Origin: Lentilactobacillus fungorum
GTDB lineage: Bacteria; Bacillota; Bacilli; Lactobacillales; Lactobacillaceae
Direction of reading: 5' to 3'
Length of the DNA: 64,000 bases
Assembly (NCBI RefSeq): GCF_016860605.1
Contig: NZ_BNJR01000007.1
Coordinates: 165,477 to 229,476, forward strand
The translations under genes were made by a program, and so were the position numbers. Each line of letters begins with the position of its first letter. Positions within the stretch are counted from its first letter, which is position 1. Of this stretch, positions 58,596-64,000 are shown piece after piece. The notes under the pieces were generated by a model, which was not told the DNA's origin, did no database searches, and worked only from the letters and a program-made list of their open reading frames with translations.

Positions 58596-60341
58596 ATGAT
58601 GAGTAAATTTAGACAAGTTCTTGGGGTATGTATTGGGGCTTTATTAATTGGGATGGGGGCTATTTCAACCAACCACGACTTAACGAAGCCTGATATTGCA
58701 TTTGCTGATAACACGACAACTGATCCGCATAGTAACGACAGTATTACGAATCCTGTAAATTGGAACGATTGGCAGAAGAATCCGCAAGTTCGGTACGCAC
58801 TGGATGGCAGCTTAAAGCAAAACGGCACAACTTACGAGGCCAGTAGGGGAATGTCTTATAGCTGGGATAGTGCTGGCGACACGATTGCGTCACTTAATTT
58901 AAAAGAACCATATCAAATCACATTTAATCGCTTTCCTACTACTGATTTTAATGATTTTAAAATTTGGGACTTATCTGTAAATGGTGTCAGTATTCCAGAC
59001 AATCAAATTTCAATAACCGCTGATCAAAATAATGCTTCCACCATTCGGAGCACGTTTTCACTTCCTTCGGGTATTCCCCAAACGATGAGTAGCGATTCTC
59101 CAGATCAATCACTTAGGGTAGTGCTAAAGTACAAAGCGCCATATAGAAACGGCGCTGGTCCAAGCCGTGAGTTTCTTGCTGTAGCGACCGTCCCACAAGT
59201 GATCAGAATTTTTTATAAAGATGCCAAGACGGGCAAAGACCTCAAGCAACCAATCACATTGGGAACTGGGATGAAGATTGATGCAGCAATCAAAGATCCG
59301 ATTGTTGCCCCTCACATTAATGGCTATACCTTGAAAACGCAAGATAGTATTCAACACCTAACCGCCGAAGTTGACCCTCAGTTAAAATTAAAGACCATTA
59401 GGGACTATATCGAATCTGTTCAATCAGGATTACCTGACGCGCAATATGAAGAAATCGCAAAATCCGAAGCGCAATTCTTTCAAGATGTTGTTGGCGGCAT
59501 CCCCTTACGAGATTCCATATTTGGTTATGTTAACAATCGGGATAATGAAGGTAATCCCTTTAATGTCGACATTTATAAGATGTTAGCAACTAAAACCAGC
59601 CAGTTTAAAAATGGCAATAGTGTCACTGGCCTTAGTCTAAGCACGGTTCCCCAAGCAATTGTGTTTTGGTACGATCAAAACACAACTCCTCAACCGGCGC
59701 CTAATCCCACAACGCCCAATTCTTCGCCACAGGCACAACTAGCACCAACCCCGACGCCAAAGAGCAATGGTGATGATAAGGCAGCTAACGACAATCCCAC
59801 CACTAACGACAATCCCGTTACTGATGCCAAGAATGCTAACGAAACCGTTCTGGCAACCGACGCTGTGGAAAAGGGCTCGGTAGTTTATGCAACTAAGAAG
59901 ATTTATCTGTATCAGCAGCGAACCTTTAAGAAATCCCAGCGAATCGCGACGTATCCAAAGCAGAAACGGGTTAGTCGACCGATGTTTGTCGTGACGGGTT
60001 ATGCCCATTCTAAAGGCGGTGCCCTCCGCTACAAAGTGCGTGACGTCAACCATCATTCCAAGACGGCTGGCAAGAAGGGTTACATTACCGCTAACCACAA
60101 GTATGTTGTGAATGCTTATTATAAGACGATGCCGAAGAATAAGCGGATTACGGTGATTAATCCGAAAGGGGTTCATGTTTACAAGAATCAGAACTTAACT
60201 AAGCAGGCCAAGACTTATAAAAAGGGGAGTCATCTGCGAGTTAAGAAATTGGTTAAGCACAATTTGACCACACGGTATCAGTTGACTAACGGGTATTATG
60301 TGACGGCGAATAAAAAGTTGGTTAGTCAAGGTGACTATTAG
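58596..60341 (+). CDS. Secreted surface protein with MucBP-like and DUF5776-like domains
   Basis: A 581-residue secreted protein. The signal peptide (VLGVCIGALLIGMGAIS) is near residues 8-24, with an N-terminal domain of about 190 residues. MucBP-like units follow (VIRIFYKDAKTGKDLKQPIT and NGYTLKTQDS), then a Pro/Asn/Thr linker (about 365-405). The C-terminal Lys/Tyr-rich repeats (IYLYQQRTFKKSQRIATYPK, GVHVYKNQNLTKQAKTYKKG) resemble DUF5776/SLAP wall-binding modules. There is no LPXTG motif. It likely attaches by charge and may bind host or polymer ligands. Confidence 0.82.
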   Translation: MMSKFRQVLGVCIGALLIGMGAISTNHDLTKPDIAFADNTTTDPHSNDSITNPVNWNDWQKNPQVRYALDGSLKQNGTTYEASRGMSYSWDSAGDTIASLNLKEPYQITFNRFPTTDFNDFKIWDLSVNGVSIPDNQISITADQNNASTIRSTFSLPSGIPQTMSSDSPDQSLRVVLKYKAPYRNGAGPSREFLAVATVPQVIRIFYKDAKTGKDLKQPITLGTGMKIDAAIKDPIVAPHINGYTLKTQDSIQHLTAEVDPQLKLKTIRDYIESVQSGLPDAQYEEIAKSEAQFFQDVVGGIPLRDSIFGYVNNRDNEGNPFNVDIYKMLATKTSQFKNGNSVTGLSLSTVPQAIVFWYDQNTTPQPAPNPTTPNSSPQAQLAPTPTPKSNGDDKAANDNPTTNDNPVTDAKNANETVLATDAVEKGSVVYATKKIYLYQQRTFKKSQRIATYPKQKRVSRPMFVVTGYAHSKGGALRYKVRDVNHHSKTAGKKGYITANHKYVVNAYYKTMPKNKRITVINPKGVHVYKNQNLTKQAKTYKKGSHLRVKKLVKHNLTTRYQLTNGYYVTANKKLVSQGDY

Positions 60342-60353
60342 AATTGACAGAAG

Positions 60354-60379
60354 ATCCCGATGAACAGTCGGGATTTTTT
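60354..60379 (+). terminator. Terminator after surface protein gene
   Basis: ATCCCGA, 7 bases, TCGGGAT, then a T-run. Confidence 0.85.
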
Positions 60380-60436
60380 GGTTGGTTGATTTTTCTATTG
60401 ACCTAGGTAGGACTATCTGTTAAGGGCTGACTTTGT

Positions 60437-60628
60437 TCAAATTTTTGCCCGGTGCTTTCGGCGATAAATAAGTTCAGCTATCAATTGGGCGGTGACGTAA
60501 CCAAGTGCGATGGCGCCAGCAACCATTGAAACAGTTACGGTCTTCGATATTGCGAGGAGGTAGTTATGATTAATAAACGCCGACGTCAATGATTTTATCA
60601 TCCATATTAATTTCTCCTCGTTTGTCAT
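60437..60628 (-). CDS. Small membrane protein, uncertain
   Basis: A 63-codon frame with one hydrophobic helix (VSMVAGAIALGYVTAQLIAEL) and a basic tail (YRRKHRAKI). The start is unclear. ATG 60628 has no good ribosome binding site, while GAGGAG lies 12 bases before an in-frame ATG at 60601. It could be a small holin-like or toxin-like peptide or a chance frame. Confidence 0.35.
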   Translation of the reverse strand: MTNEEKLIWMIKSLTSAFINHNYLLAISKTVTVSMVAGAIALGYVTAQLIAELIYRRKHRAKI

Positions 60629-60828
60629 TAAAACTTATTTCATACCATTTGTCTCGTAGTTGGGTGAATAAACTGTTAAATATTTAACGAGTAACCAATG
60701 TATCGAAGACTATCGTGATTAACTTTGAAGATTTGGCAAAAAATGGTCATTTTGAACAAGTACATCAATTTTAGCTTACAATCTTTTCTTGATATAATGT
60801 ATGTAAGGAAAGGTAAGGAGAAAACACC

Positions 60829-61104
60829 ATGACAAAAAGCAATCGCAATGTTGCCGTCGTTTCAAAAATAACCTCAAAAAATCAAGTCACAATTCCAAAA
60901 GCAGTTCGCGAAGCTTTGAATGTCAAATCATCAGATGAAATTGAATGGGAATTAAGATCCGATGGTCAAATTACCGTTAAACGGATGTCTCCTGAAAAGG
61001 ACGATTTTTGGAAGATGGTTGATGAACAAGAAAAAAAGTATGGCAAAGTGGACACCCCGGAAATTGACTGGGGACCAGATGCCGGTTCGGAGGACTTTGA
61101 CTAA
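60829..61104 (+). CDS. SpoVT-AbrB domain antitoxin
   Basis: A 91-residue protein with an AbrB-type swapped-hairpin domain (VSKITSKNQVTIPKAVREAL, DEIEWELRSDGQITVKRM) and an acidic C-terminus (PDAGSEDFD). AGGTAAGGAG precedes ATG 60829, and TATAAT lies at about 60793. It is coupled to the MazF toxin by a one-base overlap. Confidence 0.9.
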   Translation: MTKSNRNVAVVSKITSKNQVTIPKAVREALNVKSSDEIEWELRSDGQITVKRMSPEKDDFWKMVDEQEKKYGKVDTPEIDWGPDAGSEDFD

Positions 61105-61451
61105 TGGGATTACATCAAGGAGATATTCTGTTCATTGACCTTAATCCCGCAAAAGGGACTGAAACCAAGAAGAAGCGGCCATGCATGATTGTGAGTAACG
61201 ATGAATACAATCGACACTTTAACACCGTTTTAGTAATACCGATCAGTTCTTCTGATAAGTATCGGACGCAGGAAAAATTTATTCACTCACCGTTCTTTAA
61301 AAGGATTGACTTAAAAACGATTCAAGGCACGGCTCTTCTGCAACACGTGCGGGCAGTTGATCCCCGAATACGATCTAACGGCGAAGTAGTCGGACGAGTT
61401 CCTGTAGCTGACATTAGCGCCGTTTTGGATGTTCTCAAGGAATTTTGCTAG
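61104..61451 (+). CDS. mazF: MazF family endoribonuclease toxin
   Basis: A 115-residue MazF/PemK toxin with QGDILFIDLNPAKGTETKKK, RPCMIVSNDEYN, VLVIPISSSD and a C-terminal VLDVLKEF. The basic loop before RP and the Ser/Thr in the IPIS strand are those used in catalysis. It cleaves mRNA when unbound by the upstream antitoxin. Confidence 0.92.
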   Translation: MGLHQGDILFIDLNPAKGTETKKKRPCMIVSNDEYNRHFNTVLVIPISSSDKYRTQEKFIHSPFFKRIDLKTIQGTALLQHVRAVDPRIRSNGEVVGRVPVADISAVLDVLKEFC

Positions 61452-61563
61452 AATAGTCGATCCCAATCACTTTCATGGTAAGATCGCTCATAGTCTAACT
61501 TTTAGTTACTGATTGAAAGGCAGTGAATTGAATAAGGCGATGCACTTTAATTTCATTAAACAT

Positions 61564-61611
61564 AAAATTCCCAACTAATTGAAGGGTTCTTCAATTAGTC
61601 GGGAATTTTTT
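61564..61611. terminator. Two-way terminator between mazEF modules
   Basis: AAATTCCCAACTAATTGAA and TTCAATTAGTCGGGAATTT form a long stem with T-runs. It separates two convergent MazF-type modules. Confidence 0.8.
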
Positions 61612-61626
61612 ACTAATCTCAATAAT
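61594..61626. repeat. 33-bp direct repeat flanking a toxin module, left copy
   Basis: It shares 30 of 33 positions with 62473-62505 (ATTAGTCGGG, CTAATCTCA and TAAT blocks). The two copies lie on either side of the antitoxin-toxin pair at 61692-62305. Confidence 0.75.
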
Positions 61627-61691
61627 TTTTCTGAATTATCAATTTTTTATTGTTTCGATTGCGTGTTATTTGGACTTTAAAACGAAGTGGC

Positions 61692-62084
61692 TTAAAGATT
61701 GTTAATCATGCCTTCAAAGCCCAATCCGTCCATAATGATTTTAGCTGTTTGCATGAAGTCTATGCTTGTGGCTGTTTCCACAAATTCAATGTGGCGCTCG
61801 CTTGCCATAAAATCAATTGTTCGTAATTGTGAGGCATTGATTTGACCGTGTAACTTATTACCGTGTAAAGTGATGAAAAATGGTAAGTCTCTAATCGTGA
61901 TGGTAATGGGGCAGATGGTTACAAAGCCAGTCCGCAAGTTGAATATATCACTGCTAACCACGATGGCTGGACGACGCTTTTTGATTTCACGACCAATACT
62001 CGGATCAAAATTTAAATAAACAAGATCACCTTGCTTGGGAGTGTAACCATGATAGTTGTAATTGGATATTGAATTGTTTGCCAT
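61692..62084 (-). CDS. PemK/MazF family toxin
   Basis: A 130-residue MazF-fold toxin with GDLVYLNFDPSIGREIKKRR, PAIVVSSDIFN, VTICPITIT and a C-terminal AKIIMDGLGFEGMINNL. It starts in a one-base overlap (TAATG) with the antitoxin. It is distinct in sequence from the MazF at 61104 and PemK at 47719. Confidence 0.9.
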   Translation of the reverse strand: MANNSISNYNYHGYTPKQGDLVYLNFDPSIGREIKKRRPAIVVSSDIFNLRTGFVTICPITITIRDLPFFITLHGNKLHGQINASQLRTIDFMASERHIEFVETATSIDFMQTAKIIMDGLGFEGMINNL

Positions 62085-62305
62085 TAAATTTCCTCACGTC
62101 CAACTGAACAGTCGTTGGTGTCCTCGGGGACGAATCTTAGATTGGTTTCAGCATATTTGGGGTCTTGGTAAATGTTTGGCGCTTTGGGCGTATAAATGAG
62201 GCTGCCATCAGCGGCTTGCATACTCATGAACTCAGTGCCTTCAGCAACTTTGAATTGTTTAGGAATGCTTAAAACTAAGGTGTTACCTTGTTTACGTGCT
62301 TTCAA
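62084..62305 (-). CDS. MazE/PemI-like antitoxin
   Basis: A 73-residue AbrB-fold antitoxin with KARKQGNTLVLSIPKQFKVA and an acidic terminus. TTG 62305 is chosen because AAGGAGGCGAG lies just upstream. The ATG at 62335 would place that site inside the gene. It resembles the antitoxin at 47493 (VRKQGNS...SIPK/TLPK). Confidence 0.88.
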   Translation of the reverse strand: MKARKQGNTLVLSIPKQFKVAEGTEFMSMQAADGSLIYTPKAPNIYQDPKYAETNLRFVPEDTNDCSVGREEI

Positions 62306-62431
62306 AACGCTCGCCTCCTTATTTATTAAATACACAGTAACACTGAGTAATTATTAACGCAACGAAAAACGCTTACCGTTAATTTAACTTAAATAATTCC
62401 AAGCGAGACAAAATCAATCATTGTAACTTAA

Positions 62432-62466
62432 GATGATGAAATTACGATTTCATCTAGCAAAAAGTC
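62432..62466. repeat. 35-bp repeat, left copy
   Basis: GATGATGAAATTACGA is followed by a variable part and CTA...AAAAAGTC. The same 16 bases and a similar end recur at 63886-63921. The two copies enclose the 62.5-63.9 kb genes. The remaining intergenic stretch 62506-62896 shows only promoter-like AT-rich sequence. Confidence 0.6.
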
Positions 62467-62472
62467 CTCAAC

Positions 62473-62505
62473 ATTAGTCGGGGATTTTTTGCTAATCTCA
62501 GTAAT
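62473..62505. repeat. 33-bp direct repeat flanking a toxin module, right copy
   Basis: Partner of 61594-61626 with three A/G differences. It also forms the right part of a weak terminator-like stem (AAAGTCC...GGGATTTTTT). Confidence 0.75.
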
Positions 62506-62896
62506 GCTCTTAATCAATAATTTCTTATTACCACTCACATAATCCCCGTCACTCATATGTTGATAAAATATTTGCTTTAATAGTTCTAATGGTAGTATAA
62601 TTAAAACGTTTATTTACAGAGCTAGATCGAGTAGTAATGTTGAGAAAAATATTATGAAAACAAAAACATTGTTGTGACTGCTTTATGAACCCGTAAGCTT
62701 AGAAATTGAATCTGGGAATACACCAATCTGTGTTTCAAGTTGGCACAAAAGGCCCTTAAAGTTCAACATGGTTATTGGCATAATAATAAAATGAAAGACA
62801 AATTATGGGGTGGCAGCAAAATAATATACTAAGATTATAACAACCTCTTTATATGTCTCAACATTCCAATAGACTTATAATGAAAGGAATAGCTCT

Positions 62897-63436
62897 ATGG
62901 TAAATATAATATTTAACGTCTTAACGGTTTCAACGGGTTTTGTATCAGTAATTATATCAGTATTTTCTTTACGCATTTCGTGTAAAAATAGTAAACAAAA
63001 TAGAAAAGAATCTAAACTTGCTATAGAAAAAGTAAATAAAGCTCTTGCTGAATCCGAAATCAGAAAGCTTAATGAGTTAAAACAAATACTTGAAGCAATG
63101 TATAATCTATTCATACGCATTAATTTGGACAACGCTGACCAATTTAGGAAAGAGATGGAAAAATTAAGGAGTCAATATAATTCTCTTATATCATTGCTAA
63201 ATATTTCAAGAAATACTCTATCTGGAATAACCGCTCTAGTGAGAGATATCGACGATTATTTATTAAGGCAAGATATATATTTGAATTTGAAACAAAGCAA
63301 CAATCCTGAAAAAGAAGCTAAAGCTGCGAAACAAGTTGATCCTGTTCGAACCAGGGTTGAAGATGGGTACCTTCATATATATAAGCAAGTTGATTTACTA
63401 ATTGATAATGCTAAAAAGCAGCTGCCTAAAATTTAA
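62897..63436 (+). CDS. Membrane-anchored coiled-coil protein, unknown function
   Basis: A 179-residue protein with an N-terminal membrane helix (NVLTVSTGFVSVIISVFSL) and a charged helical remainder (for example KESKLAIEKVNKALAESEIR), predicted cytoplasmic. GAAAGGAAT precedes ATG 62897. The coding region is AT-rich, suggesting transfer. No family recognised. Confidence 0.7.
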   Translation: MVNIIFNVLTVSTGFVSVIISVFSLRISCKNSKQNRKESKLAIEKVNKALAESEIRKLNELKQILEAMYNLFIRINLDNADQFRKEMEKLRSQYNSLISLLNISRNTLSGITALVRDIDDYLLRQDIYLNLKQSNNPEKEAKAAKQVDPVRTRVEDGYLHIYKQVDLLIDNAKKQLPKI

Positions 63437-63453
63437 AAAGGGAGGATATTTAC

Positions 63454-63873
63454 ATGGAATATTATCCAATGGCGCTATTTCCCAAACTCATGGTACAAGA
63501 CATCGAAAAATCTTCCAAATGGTACGAAATATCATTGGGGTTTAAATCATTATTTAAGTTTAGGAATCGTAAGAATGAAGTTATTTTGAATCATTTACGA
63601 TTAAATAAGTATCAAGATATTATGCTAATCCAGGGAACAGATTTCACAGTTGGTACAGGAGTATATTTGAATCTTTTAGTAGATGACGCTTTAGAAAAAT
63701 TGAAACATGTTTCGCCCAAAGCGATTGTGGAACCGTTAAGCGAAAAACCTTGGAATGCCTCTGAAGCAACTATTAAGGATCCGGATGGCTATTTGATTAC
63801 CTTAACCCAGCCGCATATTGATAAGAAAGACTTTGATAATTTAATGAAGGATACAAAGAAAACCTTTAAATAA
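63454..63873 (+). CDS. VOC superfamily (glyoxalase/bleomycin resistance) protein
   Basis: A 139-residue protein with the paired beta-alpha-beta-beta-beta modules of the VOC fold: FPKLMVQDIEKSSKWYEISL at the start, VYLNLLVDDALEKLKHV in the second half and IKDPDGYLITLTQPH at the end. AGGGAGGAT precedes ATG 63454. It may bind a drug or metabolite. Substrate unknown. Confidence 0.85.
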   Translation: MEYYPMALFPKLMVQDIEKSSKWYEISLGFKSLFKFRNRKNEVILNHLRLNKYQDIMLIQGTDFTVGTGVYLNLLVDDALEKLKHVSPKAIVEPLSEKPWNASEATIKDPDGYLITLTQPHIDKKDFDNLMKDTKKTFK

Positions 63874-63885
63874 GGCGACGCTATT

Positions 63886-63921
63886 GATGATGAAATTACG
63901 AATTTACCTACTTAAAAAGTC
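63886..63921. repeat. 35-bp repeat, right copy
   Basis: GATGATGAAATTACGA and a similar AAAAAGTC end, matching 62432-62466. The rest of the window to 64000 shows no gene. Confidence 0.6.
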
Positions 63922-64000
63922 ACGGCAAAGTGCGGTGTACTCCAAAAGTTAAAGTAAATATCTGCTTGCCCTTTCTAGGCGGCACAGAGTTGATATTTTA

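Overview
The window is chromosomal DNA of a heterofermentative member of Lactobacillaceae (Lentilactobacillus, Levilactobacillus or Secundilactobacillus type). This rests on a Lactobacillus-style pdu operon, AGGAGG ribosome binding sites, frequent TTG/GTG starts, a Trp T-box leader, PadR/DUF1700 and MucBP/DUF5776-like genes, and a type I-E CRISPR remnant. The species is an inference.

Region 1 (1-12.5 kb) is the 3' two thirds of a propanediol/glycerol microcompartment operon: pduG-H-K-J-L-M-N-O-OC-P-Q-W-U. An Old Yellow Enzyme family oxidoreductase and a tyrosine phosphatase follow. A convergent pduV is separated from them by a perfect two-way terminator hairpin. The diol dehydratase genes must lie upstream of base 1. 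The encoded pathway is aldehyde to acyl-CoA (PduP), acyl-phosphate (PduL), acid plus ATP (PduW), with PduQ recycling NADH and PduO/PduGH maintaining coenzyme B12.

Region 2 (12.7-17.9 kb, minus strand) is a complete ECF transporter (T, double ATPase, S). It is followed by two secreted proteins that resemble the alpha-barrel and the DUF4430 beta domain of animal transcobalamin/intrinsic factor, split into two genes. Next to a B12-dependent operon this looks like a dedicated corrinoid capture and uptake system, and it is the most interesting locus here.

Region 3 (18-34.5 kb) is mixed accessory DNA: a two-spacer CRISPR remnant without cas genes, an LD-carboxypeptidase gene broken by a 13-bp tandem duplication, a MurJ/SpoVB-like flippase, two related small cell-surface-type proteins, a GNAT protein, a Schlafen-AlbA_2 regulator behind 11-bp iterons, small membrane proteins, a PadR-DUF1700 operon with a clear operator, a HAD phosphatase, a truncated isochorismatase gene, glutamine synthetase, a CPBP protease and a YefM/YoeB module.

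Region 4 (34.6-46.6 kb) holds a lipoprotein, a heterodimeric ABC exporter, a CHAD protein, and a T-box controlled trpDCFBA operon without trpE or trpG, followed by a toxin-first HigBA-type module. Region 5 (46.7-64 kb) holds SemiSWEET, three MazF/PemK-type modules, an omega-amidase, an acetyltransferase, an XRE/ABC transporter operon, a PadR-MFS efflux pair, cardiolipin synthase, a pentapeptide-repeat protein, a candidate noncoding RNA, a YoeB pseudogene, a large surface protein and a VOC protein.

A repeat family of about 120 bp occurs six times. Five copies sit directly upstream of a start codon in the sense direction, and their arms keep base pairing while the sequence changes. This points to a mobile or duplicated structured 5' UTR element.
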